Source: Betaproteobacteria bacterium HGW-Betaproteobacteria-9 (GTDB lineage: Bacteria; Pseudomonadota; Gammaproteobacteria; Burkholderiales; Burkholderiaceae_C). Taken from it: 64,000 nt of DNA. Location of the stretch: the NCBI GenBank assembly GCA_002842215.1, contig PHCC01000017.1:1-64000 (forward strand), given 5' to 3'. The notes under the pieces are model-generated. The model was not told where the DNA came from. It worked only from the letters and a program-made list of their open reading frames with translations, and did no database searches. Both the position numbers and the translations under genes were made by a program. This document shows positions 25,623 through 34,592 of the stretch, piece by piece (positions within the stretch are counted from its first letter, which is position 1; every line of letters starts with the position of its first letter).

Positions 25623-26756
25623 ATGACTTTCAACCCTGCGCTGCACGGCCTGCGTGCGCTGGCCGCCCTTGGCGTGCTGCTGTTTCACTGGACGGGTGTG
25701 TTTCCCGCCATGACACGGGCCCTGGAAAACGTGTCCCTCCTGGGCATGAACTGGGACCTGATGTTCTTCGTCAAGATGGGCTGGATCGGCGTCGACTGGT
25801 TTTTTGTGCTCTCTGGCTATGTGCTGGCGGCCACCATCTGGCATTCGCCGGTGCACTGGCGCGGTGTGCTGCAGTTCTGGAAACGACGGGTACTGAGGAT
25901 CTTTCCGGCGATCTGGCTGCAACTGATCATCATCCTGCTGGTCTTCCATCAACTGGGCTGGTTGCCGGTCATCGACTGGCAACGCGCACTGGCCAACATG
26001 CTGCTCTGGATACGGCCCCTGCCGTACGGCTTTCATTCCTACAACCCTGTGGTGTGGACGCTAGTGCTGGAGCTGTCGTTCTATTTCATGCTGCCGTTCA
26101 TCCTGATGGCCTATCGCAAAACCAACATATGGATGGTCTTGCTGGGCGTGCTGCTGATCAATCTGTTCACCCGCTTTGGTTTGCACTGGATAAGCGGCAA
26201 CCCGGACTTCACGCCACTCGTGTTCCTGCTCCGCGTCCTGGGGCCCGGTCTGCAGATTGTGTTCGTCCTGGGCTTTGCGCTGAACCATTTCGCGCCCCGG
26301 TTGACGACCCGCCAGCGCTACCTGCTGCTGGGCGTGTTTGGCCTTGCGTATGTCGTGCTGCTGCATCTGGGTCAACCGATCAGCGCCGAATTCGCGCGCC
26401 GCAGCTGGGAGGTGTTTGGCTGGCGCACGGCGCTCTCGGTGGCCATCGCCGCCCTGGTGGGCCTGTTGCTGCACCCGCTGCCCGGCTTCTTGTGGCTGGG
26501 CTCCCGACCTCTGGTCTGGCTCGGTGAACTGAGCTACGGCATCTACCTGTGGCACCTGGTGGTGCAGAGCACGCTGCACCGCTTGCTGCCCGACATGTTC
26601 GTCACCGCGATCGGCAGTTTTGTGGCTTTGCTGATCAGCCTGGCGATCACTTTGGTCCTGGCCATGATGAGCTACTACTGGCTGGAGCGACCGATTCTGG
26701 ACCGCTTCGCCCGTCACCGGCGTGCGCGCGCGGCAACGGAGCTGGCCACCCCATGA
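25623..26756 (+). CDS. Acyltransferase 3-family integral membrane protein
   Basis: A 377-residue membrane protein with about ten hydrophobic segments. It starts with LHGLRALAALGVLLFHWTG, the acyltransferase-3 opening with the conserved His and Arg, and contains GVDWFFVLSGYVLA and ELSYGIYLWHLVVQ. Members O-acylate sugars, glycans, lipopolysaccharide or peptidoglycan. It overlaps the following paralogue by 4 bp. The acceptor is unknown. Confidence 0.88.
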   Translation: MTFNPALHGLRALAALGVLLFHWTGVFPAMTRALENVSLLGMNWDLMFFVKMGWIGVDWFFVLSGYVLAATIWHSPVHWRGVLQFWKRRVLRIFPAIWLQLIIILLVFHQLGWLPVIDWQRALANMLLWIRPLPYGFHSYNPVVWTLVLELSFYFMLPFILMAYRKTNIWMVLLGVLLINLFTRFGLHWISGNPDFTPLVFLLRVLGPGLQIVFVLGFALNHFAPRLTTRQRYLLLGVFGLAYVVLLHLGQPISAEFARRSWEVFGWRTALSVAIAALVGLLLHPLPGFLWLGSRPLVWLGELSYGIYLWHLVVQSTLHRLLPDMFVTAIGSFVALLISLAITLVLAMMSYYWLERPILDRFARHRRARAATELATP

Positions 26757-27949
26757 CAATGGCGCCCCCTGTATCCATCGAAACGGCACCCGCGGCGATC
26801 CGCCCGACGGGTGCAGCCCTGGCGTTCAACCCCGTGCTGCACGGCCTGCGTGGCCTGGCGGCCATGGCCGTGCTGCTTTACCACTGGCGCGGCAGCTATC
26901 CCGCGCTGGCCAAGGCCTGGCAGGACCTGCCTTTTCTGGGCACAACCTGGGACCCACTGTTCCTGGTGCAGTTCGGCTGGATTGGCGTGAACTGGTTTTT
27001 TGTGCTCTCGGGTTATCTGCTCGCGGCCAATCTCTGGCGCGCGCCCCTGAACCCGGGTCAGGTCCTGCACTTCTACCAGCGCCGCGCCCTGCGCATCTAC
27101 CCCGGGCTCTGGGCCCAGCTGCTGATCCTGCTTCCGTTTGTTTACCTGACCGGACTGGTGAGCGAATTTCGCTGGCAGCAGGTGCTGGGCAACGCCTTGT
27201 TGTGGTTTGCCCCCATGCCCGGCGGCACGGCGATCTACAACGGGGTGTACTGGACCTTGCCTCTGGAGCTGTCGTTCTATCTGGCCCTGCCTTTCATGAT
27301 CCTGTTCTACCGCCGCACCGGCGTCTGGACCCTGTTGCTCGCGAGCCTGGCCATCACCCTGGTCTGGCGCTTTGGCATCGCCGGCCTGCACCACAGCAGC
27401 TTCAGCTTTCACCCCTCGCTGCTCTTCATCCGCAATGTGCTGCCCGGCGTGCTGTTCGTCTTCGCCACCGGTTTTGCGATCAACCATTTCGCGCTGCGCC
27501 TGAGCGACGGCGCGCGCCAGCGCATGCTGCTGCTGGTGGCAGCGCTCTACCTGGGCTTTCACTACGTGCTGCTCGGCAAGAAAGGGGTGGCCTTGCAGGA
27601 CGACGCCGTGCTGCTGCTGTCTGATCTGGTGCTGAGCCTCCTGATCGCGGGCATGATCGCGCTGATGCTGCAGCCGCTGCGCGGTTGTGGCTGGCTGGCT
27701 TCGCGCCCCCTGGTCTGGCTGGGCGAGGTGAGCTTCGGCGTCTACCTCTGGCACTTCCCCGTGCAGCGCCTGCTGCCCAAGCTGTTTCCCGGGCTCTGGG
27801 GCACACCCGGTGGCAGCGCTCTGGCCTTGCTGGTCTGCCTGTTGATCACTTTGCCGCTGGCCGCCGCCAGCTACCGCTGGATCGAAAAACCTGTGCTCGA
27901 CCGCTTTGCCCGCCATCCCAAAAAAATCCCGGAGCCCGTGGCCACATGA
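26753..27949 (+). CDS. Acyltransferase 3-family integral membrane protein, tandem paralogue
   Basis: A 398-residue paralogue of the preceding gene. It shares LHGLRGLAAMAVLLYHW, GVNWFFVLSGYLLAANLW, LPLELSFYLALPF and EVSFGVYLWHFPVQ at matching positions, so the pair arose by tandem duplication. It carries an extra cytosolic N-terminus of about 25 residues. The 4-bp overlap (ATGA) with the first copy indicates coupled expression; the two may modify different positions of one glycan or have split functions. Confidence 0.88.
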   Translation: MTMAPPVSIETAPAAIRPTGAALAFNPVLHGLRGLAAMAVLLYHWRGSYPALAKAWQDLPFLGTTWDPLFLVQFGWIGVNWFFVLSGYLLAANLWRAPLNPGQVLHFYQRRALRIYPGLWAQLLILLPFVYLTGLVSEFRWQQVLGNALLWFAPMPGGTAIYNGVYWTLPLELSFYLALPFMILFYRRTGVWTLLLASLAITLVWRFGIAGLHHSSFSFHPSLLFIRNVLPGVLFVFATGFAINHFALRLSDGARQRMLLLVAALYLGFHYVLLGKKGVALQDDAVLLLSDLVLSLLIAGMIALMLQPLRGCGWLASRPLVWLGEVSFGVYLWHFPVQRLLPKLFPGLWGTPGGSALALLVCLLITLPLAAASYRWIEKPVLDRFARHPKKIPEPVAT

Positions 27950-28386
27950 ACAAACACGCTCGCAGCCTGCTGTTTCTCGCCGCCGGCCTGGTCCTGTTTT
28001 ACGGTGCCTGGCGCGCCTGGGGCTGGCCCGGACTGGCCGCCGCGGGAGGCGGCCTGCTGATGTGGCTGCTGCTGCATTTCACCCGCCTCATGAACATCAT
28101 GCAGCGCGCGGCGAAACAGCCCATCGGTTTTGTCGCCAGCGCCGTGATGCTCAACGCCAAGCTCAAGCCGGGCGTGACGCTGATGCACGTGATCGCCATG
28201 ACGCGCGCACTGGGCGAACGCCTGACGCCCGAAGGCGAACAGCCCGAGCAGTACCGCTGGACCGATGGCAGCCATTCGTCGGTCACGGCGCACTTTCGCG
28301 ACGGCCGGCTGGTGCGCTGGGACCTGGCTCGACCGGCACCCGAAGACGAAACGGCCCAAGCGCCGGCCACAGGGACGGCGCCGTAA
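27946..28386 (+). CDS. Small membrane-anchored protein of unknown function
   Basis: A 146-residue protein with two N-terminal hydrophobic stretches (about 8-25 and 32-48) and a soluble C-terminal part ending in a low-complexity Ala/Pro/Thr tail. I do not recognise a domain. The start codon overlaps the stop of the second acyltransferase by 4 bp, so it is co-translated with it, and ilvE follows 60 bp later. Confidence 0.7.
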   Translation: MNKHARSLLFLAAGLVLFYGAWRAWGWPGLAAAGGGLLMWLLLHFTRLMNIMQRAAKQPIGFVASAVMLNAKLKPGVTLMHVIAMTRALGERLTPEGEQPEQYRWTDGSHSSVTAHFRDGRLVRWDLARPAPEDETAQAPATGTAP

Positions 28387-28446
28387 AATCAAGGTTTGGC
28401 CGGTCTGCGCCCAGGCCATCGATCAATACACCCCAAAGGACCCCGC

Positions 28447-29385
28447 ATGAGCCCCGTGATTCCCTCGATGTCCGACCGCGACGGCAAGATCTGGATGGAC
28501 GGCCAGATGGTCGACTGGCGCGACGCCAAGATCCATGTGCTGACCCACACGCTGCACTACGGCTGCGGCGCCTTCGAAGGCGTTCGTGCCTACAACGCGG
28601 CGGGCGGCACGGCGATCTTCCGCCTGGAAGAACACACCGAGCGCCTGTTCAACAGCGCCAAGATCCTGCGCATGAAACTGCCGTTCACCAAAGAAGAAGT
28701 GAACGAAGCCCAGAAAGCCGTGGTGCGCGAGAACAAGCTCGAGAGCTGCTACATCCGCCCGCTGACCTGGATCGGCGACAAGAAGCTGGGCGTGAGCCCC
28801 AAGGGCAACACCATCCACCTGATGGTCGCGGCCTGGGCCTGGGGCGCCTACCTGGGTGACGAGGGCCTGAAGCGCGGCATCCGCGTCAAGACCAGCAGCT
28901 ACACCCGCCACCACGTCAACATCACCATGACGCAGGCCAAGGCGGTGAGCAACTACACCAACTCCATCCTGGCCAACATGGAAGTCACCGACGAGGGTTA
29001 CGACGAAGCCCTGCTGCTGGACAGCTCGGGCTTCGTGAGCGAAGGCGCGGGCGAGAACATCTTCGTGGTCAAGAACGGTGTGATCTACACGCCCGATCTG
29101 TCGGCCGGCGCCCTGAACGGCATCACCCGCAACACCGTGTTCCACATCGCCAAGGACCTGGGCCTGGAGATCGTGCAGAAGCGCATCACGCGCGACGAGG
29201 TCTACATCGCCGACGAGGCCTTCTTCACCGGCACCGCCGCCGAAGTCACGCCGATCCGCGAGCTCGACCGCATCGAACTGGGCGCCGGCAGCCGCGGCCC
29301 GATCACCGAAAAAATCCAGAGCGCGTTCTTTGACATCGTCAATGGCCGCAACGACAAGTACGCCCACTGGCTCGCGAAGGTTTGA
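28447..29385 (+). CDS. ilvE: Branched-chain amino-acid aminotransferase
   Basis: A 312-residue fold-type IV PLP enzyme. HTLHYGCGAFEGVRAY and the PLP lysine (Lys165, in TQAKAVSNYTNS) are clear, and EGAGENIFVVKNG and GITRNTV complete the family pattern. It makes leucine, isoleucine and valine from their 2-oxo acids using glutamate. An AAAGGA ribosome site precedes the ATG. It is followed 10 bp later by a zinc-finger gene. Confidence 0.94.
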   Translation: MSPVIPSMSDRDGKIWMDGQMVDWRDAKIHVLTHTLHYGCGAFEGVRAYNAAGGTAIFRLEEHTERLFNSAKILRMKLPFTKEEVNEAQKAVVRENKLESCYIRPLTWIGDKKLGVSPKGNTIHLMVAAWAWGAYLGDEGLKRGIRVKTSSYTRHHVNITMTQAKAVSNYTNSILANMEVTDEGYDEALLLDSSGFVSEGAGENIFVVKNGVIYTPDLSAGALNGITRNTVFHIAKDLGLEIVQKRITRDEVYIADEAFFTGTAAEVTPIRELDRIELGAGSRGPITEKIQSAFFDIVNGRNDKYAHWLAKV

Positions 29386-29395
29386 GGACAACAAC

Positions 29396-29602
29396 ATGAG
29401 CAAGATGGACATCGAACTCGCCGCCGCGGATCTGAACCACCAGGGCGGCATCTTCTGCCCCAGCCCCAAGGCCGACATGAAGCTCTGGAACAGCCACCCC
29501 AAGGTGTACCTGGACGTGGCCAAGACCGGTGAAGCGCGCTGCCCGTATTGCGGCACCGTCTACCGCCTGGGCGCCAACGAACAGCTCGCGCACCGGCACT
29601 GA
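29396..29602 (+). CDS. Small CHCC-type zinc-finger protein
   Basis: A 68-residue protein with Cys21, Cys49-x2-Cys52 (CPYC) and a His-rich end (LAHRH). This is the zf-CHCC arrangement also seen in the NDUFS6-like subunit of complex I. It sits 10 bp after ilvE with an overlapping GAGGA ribosome site, a pairing I recall from other Burkholderiales. The role is not established. Confidence 0.8.
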   Translation: MSKMDIELAAADLNHQGGIFCPSPKADMKLWNSHPKVYLDVAKTGEARCPYCGTVYRLGANEQLAHRH

Positions 29603-29606
29603 ATGC

Positions 29607-30437
29607 ATGGCCGGACCGGGCAGCGTCGAGGTTGTGGTCTCAACCTACAACAACCCGCACGCGTTGGACCTGGCCTTGTGTGCCCTGCGGCGACAATCCG
29701 TCGCCGACTTCAATGTGTGCATTGCCGACGACGGCTCCGGGCAGGTCACCCGGAATCTGGTGGACGAATGGACCGAGGCGTTTGGCCCCCGCCTGCGCCA
29801 CATCTGGCACTCAGACCATGGTTTCCGGAAAAACCGCATCCTGAACAAAGCCATTGCCAGTTCAACGGCTGAGTACCTGATTTTTCTGGATGGCGACTGC
29901 GTGCCGGGGCGGGAGTTTGTCGAACGCCATCTCGCTTTGAGCCAACCGGACCGGTTCTGCACCGGTGGCGTGATCCGTCTGAACCTGCCCACGAGCAACG
30001 CCATCACCAGAGACCAAGTCGAATCCGGCGAAGTGTTCACAGCGCAGTGGCTGGCCGCCCACCAGGCGCTGGACGGTCTCGGCAACCGCCTGAAGGCCGG
30101 CCTCTACCCGGTGTGGTTGTCGCGCCTGGCCGAGACCCTGACTCCGGTCAGCAAAACCTGGAACGGTGGCAACAGCTCCACCTGGCGCATCAACCTGATC
30201 AAGGTGAACGGCTTCGACGAGAACTTCGGCTACGGCGCAGAAGACATCGAACTCGGGTTCCGCCTGAACAACGCGGGCATCCAGGGCCGGCACCTGCGGT
30301 ACACCGCGCCGGTGCTGCACCTGGAGCACGAGCGGGACTACGCCGACCAGGCGGGCAAGGAAAAGAACAAGGAAACGGCCCAACAAGTGCGCAAGGGCGG
30401 CAAAACCCTCTCGAACCAGGGCATCGACCGCCTGTAG
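29607..30437 (+). CDS. Glycosyltransferase family 2 protein
   Basis: A 276-residue GT-A fold protein: VEVVVSTYNNPHALDLAL opens the nucleotide-sugar domain, FLDGDCVPG holds the DxD metal site (near residues 92-97), and NGFDENFGYGAEDIELGFRL is the C-terminal ED motif of chondroitin-synthase-like GT2 enzymes. The start at 29607 is the ATG in frame; another ATG at 29603 is in a different frame. It begins 4 bp after the zinc-finger gene. A strong terminator follows. The sugar and acceptor are unknown. Confidence 0.88.
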   Translation: MAGPGSVEVVVSTYNNPHALDLALCALRRQSVADFNVCIADDGSGQVTRNLVDEWTEAFGPRLRHIWHSDHGFRKNRILNKAIASSTAEYLIFLDGDCVPGREFVERHLALSQPDRFCTGGVIRLNLPTSNAITRDQVESGEVFTAQWLAAHQALDGLGNRLKAGLYPVWLSRLAETLTPVSKTWNGGNSSTWRINLIKVNGFDENFGYGAEDIELGFRLNNAGIQGRHLRYTAPVLHLEHERDYADQAGKEKNKETAQQVRKGGKTLSNQGIDRL

Positions 30438-30767
30438 CGGCTCACCTTCCCGGCACTCGCCCCTGCCAAGCGCGACAGACGGGCAAAAAAAAGCCACCTT
30501 GCGGTGGCTTTGAAAGTCCTTGGAAGGACGTCGTTGGGAGACCAGTTTCAAACGCTTGGATCAACGTATGGGGTTTGCCGGATCTGCAATTTTCGGAATG
30601 TTGTGACAGCAACGGGGTGAATTGTGCGCTGCCACATGGGTTTCGAACATCCCCCATTTGGGGGAGCAACGACTCTTTTTGTTGGAAATTGACACCCCCA
30701 TTTGCCGAAAACAAGGGCCCTGTGACCTACAGCAGGTTCTTCGACGCATCCCCGACCCGGTTGCACC
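30438..30767. other. Convergent intergenic stretch with terminator and small repeats
   Basis: This gap lies between the convergent glycosyltransferase and sensor-kinase genes. It contains a strong terminator (30490-30511), the self-complementary CCCCCATTTGGGGG (30652-30665) and a second CCCCCATTTG about 40 bp further on. Beyond the terminator it is visibly less GC-rich than its flanks. No gene is seen. Confidence 0.6.
30490..30511. terminator. Bidirectional Rho-independent terminator
   Basis: AAAGCCACC-TTGC-GGTGGCTTT: a perfect 9-bp stem with a 4-nt loop. The run of A before it and T at its end let it work in both directions, ending the ilvE-glycosyltransferase transcript and the opposing kinase transcript. 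Confidence 0.85.
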
Positions 30768-32045
30768 TCACAACGGCAACTCGACCACGAACCGGGCACC
30801 GCCACCCGGACGGGATTCACAACGCACCGAACCCTGGTGGCGCTCGGCGATGGACTTGACGAGTGCCAGCCCCAGACCCACCCCACCCTCTTTTTCGCTG
30901 GCGCCCGGCAGGCGGTAGAAGGGCTCGAAGATGCGCTCGCGCAACTCGGCCGGCACCCCCGGGCCCCGGTCGTCCACCCACAGGAGCGCCATCGCCGAAG
31001 CGCCTTTCGGCGTCCGGGGCCCCGAGCCGGGCCGCTGCGACAGCGTCAGACGCACCTGGGGTTCTCCGGGGTCTGCGTCCGCGCCAGAAACCGGGCGACC
31101 ATAGCGCCGCGCGTTCTCCAGCAGGTTGCGCAACAGGCGGCGCAGCAACCGCGGATGGCCTTGCACGAGCAATGTCGATCCGCCGGGCGCGATCTCCAGA
31201 TCGGCACCAGTGCGGGCGCACTCCTCGGCCGCCAGGCCCACCAGGTCGACTTCTTCGGTCGGACCCAGCGCGGAAGCGTCGTTGGCGTCGCGTGCGTCCA
31301 GCCGGCTGGCCAGCAGGATCTCGTCGATCAGCTGGTCCAGTTCTTCGATGCTGCGCGCGATCTCGGCGCGCTGACTGGCCCCGGCACGGTCGTGCCCCAG
31401 CAGTTCCAGCCCCATGCGGATGCGCGCGAGCGGCGAACGCAACTCGTGTGAAGCGTTGGCCAGCAGGGCTTTGTGCGAGAGCAGCAAGGTCTGCACGCGT
31501 TCGGCCGCGGCGTTGAACCGGGTCGCCAGAAACGCCACCTCGTCCTGTCCCTGCACGGGCAGGCGCGTGCTCAGGTCGCCCCGACCCCAGCGCTCCACGC
31601 CTTTTTGCAGGGCTTCCAGCCGTTTGGTCAGACGGCGCACGATCGGGTAAGCCCCCAGCGCCACCGCCAGCGCCACCAGTCCCAGCAGCCAGGCGAAACC
31701 AAAGGGCGACTGCAAGCCGAACAGGCTGCGCCGGGACGGCAGGCTGCCGGGCGTGCGGTTGGCCCGCGGCAGCAGGACGTACAGCGTGTGGCCGTCCTTC
31801 ATCTCCACCTGGAACTCCAGCCCCTGACCCGGAATGCGCACCGCCTTGGCGGGCGACCGCCCCACCTCCTCACCCGCCCCGTTGCGCAAGACAATCTCGC
31901 GCGCCACCCGCGCATCGCGTTCCTCGCGATCACGGTCCAGCGCCATCTGCCAGAGCCAGCCCACCACCAGCGTCAGCACCGCCACGGCCGCCACCACGGC
32001 GAACCAGATGCGCAAATACAACCGCTGACCCCACAAACCCTTCAT
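30768..32045 (-). CDS. Membrane sensor histidine kinase (RstB/CpxA-like)
   Basis: A 425-residue kinase with a first membrane helix (about 12-34), a periplasmic part of about 80 residues, a second helix (about 117-137), a HAMP domain, a HisKA domain with His200 (NASHELRSPLARIR) and a HATPase with VDDRGPGVP and GVGLGLALVK. It pairs with the OmpR-type regulator upstream. The kinase ATG lies 103 bp after the regulator stop, and most of that gap is one copy of the GC-rich intergenic repeat. The signal is unknown. Confidence 0.9.
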   Translation of the reverse strand: MKGLWGQRLYLRIWFAVVAAVAVLTLVVGWLWQMALDRDREERDARVAREIVLRNGAGEEVGRSPAKAVRIPGQGLEFQVEMKDGHTLYVLLPRANRTPGSLPSRRSLFGLQSPFGFAWLLGLVALAVALGAYPIVRRLTKRLEALQKGVERWGRGDLSTRLPVQGQDEVAFLATRFNAAAERVQTLLLSHKALLANASHELRSPLARIRMGLELLGHDRAGASQRAEIARSIEELDQLIDEILLASRLDARDANDASALGPTEEVDLVGLAAEECARTGADLEIAPGGSTLLVQGHPRLLRRLLRNLLENARRYGRPVSGADADPGEPQVRLTLSQRPGSGPRTPKGASAMALLWVDDRGPGVPAELRERIFEPFYRLPGASEKEGGVGLGLALVKSIAERHQGSVRCESRPGGGARFVVELPL

Positions 32046-32060
32046 GGACGCGCCCCTTCC

Positions 32061-32142
32061 AACCGGGAACGCCGCAGAACCGGCTTCGCCGGGTTGCAGG
32101 CGTTGTCCCACAAGGGGGATGACGCGAAGCGGCGCAGGGGGG
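32061..32142 (-). repeat. GC-rich intergenic repeat, subfamily A
   Basis: Read on the - strand, CCCCCTGCGCCGC, then a CCCCCTT-G-GGGG-like inverted core, GGACAACGCC and CCCGGCGAAGCCGG match the copies at 45903, 56960 and 57829. This copy separates a response-regulator gene from its kinase gene within one operon, so it may lower expression of the kinase. Confidence 0.8.
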
Positions 32143-32148
32143 TCATGT

Positions 32149-32880
32149 CTATTCTTGTTGTTTGGCAAAAACGTAGCCCACACCCCGCACGGTGAGGATG
32201 CGCTTGGGGTCCTTGCTGTCGACCTCGATGGCGGTGCGGATGCGGCCGATGTGCACGTCGATGCTGCGGTCGAACGCTTCGAGCTCGCGGCCACGCACGG
32301 CCTCCATGATCTGGTCGCGCGTGAGCACGCGCCCGGCGCGCTCGGCCATCGCCACCAGCAGGTCGAACTGGTAGGACGTGAGCTCGCACAGCTGCCCGGC
32401 GACCTGCACCGTGCGCGCATCGCGGTCGATCTCCAGCGAACCAAAGCGCAGCACGGGTGAACTGCGCGTCGCGGCCGCAGGCCCACCCGGCTCGCCCCGG
32501 CGGCGCAGCACGGCGCGGATGCGCGCGAGCAGTTCGCGTGGCTCGAAGGGCTTGGGCAGGTAGTCGTCGGCCCCCAGCTCCAGGCCGATGATGCGGTCCA
32601 TCGGATCGCCCTTGGCGGTGAGCATGAGCACGGGGACGCGCGCGTTCTCGTTGGGCATGGCGCGGATGCGGCGACACACCTCCAGCCCGTCCATGCCGGG
32701 CATCATCAGGTCCAGGATCACCAGCTCGGGCTGGATCAGCTGCAGCTGCTCAAGCCCTTGTTCGCCAGCGGGCGCGTGCGTGACCGCGAAGCCCGACTGG
32801 CCGAGGTAGTCCGTGACCATCTGGGCCAGACGGGCATCGTCTTCGATCATCAGGAGGCGGGTAGGGGTCGGGGAGGTCAT
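32149..32880 (-). CDS. OmpR-family response regulator (RstA-like)
   Basis: A 243-residue regulator: receiver domain with acidic pocket IEDD, phosphoacceptor Asp57 (VILDLMMPG) and Lys in LPKPF, then a winged-helix output domain ending SIDVHIGRIRTAIE and RGVGYVF. It should be phosphorylated by the RstB-like kinase encoded downstream. It is the first gene of the pair, and an acyl-CoA ligase gene starts divergently 146 bp away. Targets are unknown. Confidence 0.93.
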   Translation of the reverse strand: MTSPTPTRLLMIEDDARLAQMVTDYLGQSGFAVTHAPAGEQGLEQLQLIQPELVILDLMMPGMDGLEVCRRIRAMPNENARVPVLMLTAKGDPMDRIIGLELGADDYLPKPFEPRELLARIRAVLRRRGEPGGPAAATRSSPVLRFGSLEIDRDARTVQVAGQLCELTSYQFDLLVAMAERAGRVLTRDQIMEAVRGRELEAFDRSIDVHIGRIRTAIEVDSKDPKRILTVRGVGYVFAKQQE

Positions 32881-33026
32881 GGCATTCAGTGTAGCGGGCG
32901 GGATAGAGCCCTCCAAGCGTCCCGCGCCCTTGCGGGGACGACCCGGCGGCGGATCGGTGAACTCGGCCATGCGTATGGTCGCGCGCGCGTGTGAACCCGC
33001 TGCGCCGCTCGCGTAAAGTTCGGTAA

Positions 33027-34592
33027 ATGGCCCAGATCCCGACCCCTGTTCTCCCGCCCGCCCGTTCGCTGGACAGCCTGCTGCAGCGCCTGGCGCGCGA
33101 ACGGCCAGGCGCTCTCGCGCTGAGTGCACGCGAACCCGCAGCGCCTGCGGGCCCTGACACGGACTTTGCGGAGCTGGCGCGCTGGGCGGCGGCCGTCGCC
33201 CGCCATCTGCAGACGCAACACGGGGTGCAGACGGGTGACCGGGTCGCCTGGCTGGGGTTGAACCACCCGCTGCAGATCGTGCTGCTGTTTGCGCTGGCGC
33301 GGCTCGGTGCGCTGCTGGTGCCGCTGAACCACCGGCTTGCCACCGCCGAGTGGGCCGCCGTGCTGGCCGACTGCCAGCCTCGGGTGCTGGTGCACGACGC
33401 CCACTTCGCATCGGCCGCCCAATCGCTGCCTCAACCCTCGTCGGCCGCCTGCCCCCTCGTCCCGATGGCGCAGTTGCCTGGCCGGTTGAACACCGCCACC
33501 ACGGACCCAGACCGCCTGGAGATCGCCGAAGCGTGGGACGCACCGGTGCTGCTGGTCTACACCTCGGGCACCACGGGTGCCCCCAAGGCCGCGGTGCATA
33601 CCCAGGGCAACCTGCTGGCCAACATGGCCATCGCCGCCCAAGTCCAGGGCCTGACGGCCAGCGACACCGTGCTCACCGTGCTGCCGCTGTTCCACGTCGG
33701 CGGCCTGTGCCTCCAGACCCTGCCGGCGCTGTCGGTCGGTGCGCGCGTCCTGCTCTTTTCGCGCTTCGACGCCACGGCCACGCTGGACTGCATCGCACAC
33801 GAACGCCCCACGCTCACCCTGCAGGTGCCCGCCACGCTCAAGGCCCTGACGGAACACCCGCTGTGGACCAGCACCGATCTGTCCAGCCTGCGCGCGGTCT
33901 GGGCCGGCTCCAGCCTGCTGCCGCCCGCACCGCTGGCCGCGTTTCATGCGCGCGGCGTGCCAGTCTGCAACGTCTACGGCAGCACCGAGACCGGCCCCTT
34001 TTCGATCGCCCTGCCGGCCGAACACGCCCAGGACCATGCCGGCTCCTGCGGCTGGCCGGCCCCCGGTGTCGAGGTGCAACTGCGCGATCCCCTGGGCGCG
34101 GTCGTGATGCCCGGCGCCGTGGGTGAGATCTGCCTGCGCGCGCCCAATGTGGTCCGGCGCTACTGGCCCGACCGCGCCGCCTGCGACGCCGACGGCTTTT
34201 TTCACAGCGGCGACCTGGCGCAACAGGCGCCCGACGGCAGCTTCACCGTGGTCGGACGGTCCAAGGACATGATCATTTCCGGCGGCGAGAACATCTACCC
34301 GGCCGAGATCGAAAACCTGCTGCTGCAACACCCGCTGGTGGTTGAGTGCAGCGTGATCGGCCAGACCGACGCGCGCTGGGGCGAGGTGGCGGTCGCGGTG
34401 CTGGTGCTGCAGCCAGGCGCACCCGCCGGTGACGGCTGGGCCACGCCGTTTCAGCAGTTTCTCGATGGCCGCCTGGCCCGCTACAAATGGCCGCGCCGCT
34501 GGCACAGCGTCGACGCCCTGCCCAAGACCGCGCTCGGCAAGGTGCAGAAGACCGAGCTCAAACGCCTGCTGGACGCTCCGGCAGCGGAATGA
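33027..34592 (+). CDS. AMP-dependent acyl-CoA synthetase/ligase (ANL superfamily)
   Basis: A 521-residue adenylating enzyme: P-loop VYTSGTTGAPKAAVHTQGNL (about residues 175-194), NVYGSTETG, the hinge-region HSGDLAQQ, and the C-terminal catalytic Lys in KTALGKVQK. It activates a carboxylic acid to an acyl-AMP and then an acyl-CoA. The overall pattern is that of MenE-like or aliphatic acyl-CoA ligases, but the acid cannot be predicted. Its last 35 bases overlap the end of the convergent ampG gene. Confidence 0.87.
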   Translation: MAQIPTPVLPPARSLDSLLQRLARERPGALALSAREPAAPAGPDTDFAELARWAAAVARHLQTQHGVQTGDRVAWLGLNHPLQIVLLFALARLGALLVPLNHRLATAEWAAVLADCQPRVLVHDAHFASAAQSLPQPSSAACPLVPMAQLPGRLNTATTDPDRLEIAEAWDAPVLLVYTSGTTGAPKAAVHTQGNLLANMAIAAQVQGLTASDTVLTVLPLFHVGGLCLQTLPALSVGARVLLFSRFDATATLDCIAHERPTLTLQVPATLKALTEHPLWTSTDLSSLRAVWAGSSLLPPAPLAAFHARGVPVCNVYGSTETGPFSIALPAEHAQDHAGSCGWPAPGVEVQLRDPLGAVVMPGAVGEICLRAPNVVRRYWPDRAACDADGFFHSGDLAQQAPDGSFTVVGRSKDMIISGGENIYPAEIENLLLQHPLVVECSVIGQTDARWGEVAVAVLVLQPGAPAGDGWATPFQQFLDGRLARYKWPRRWHSVDALPKTALGKVQKTELKRLLDAPAAE

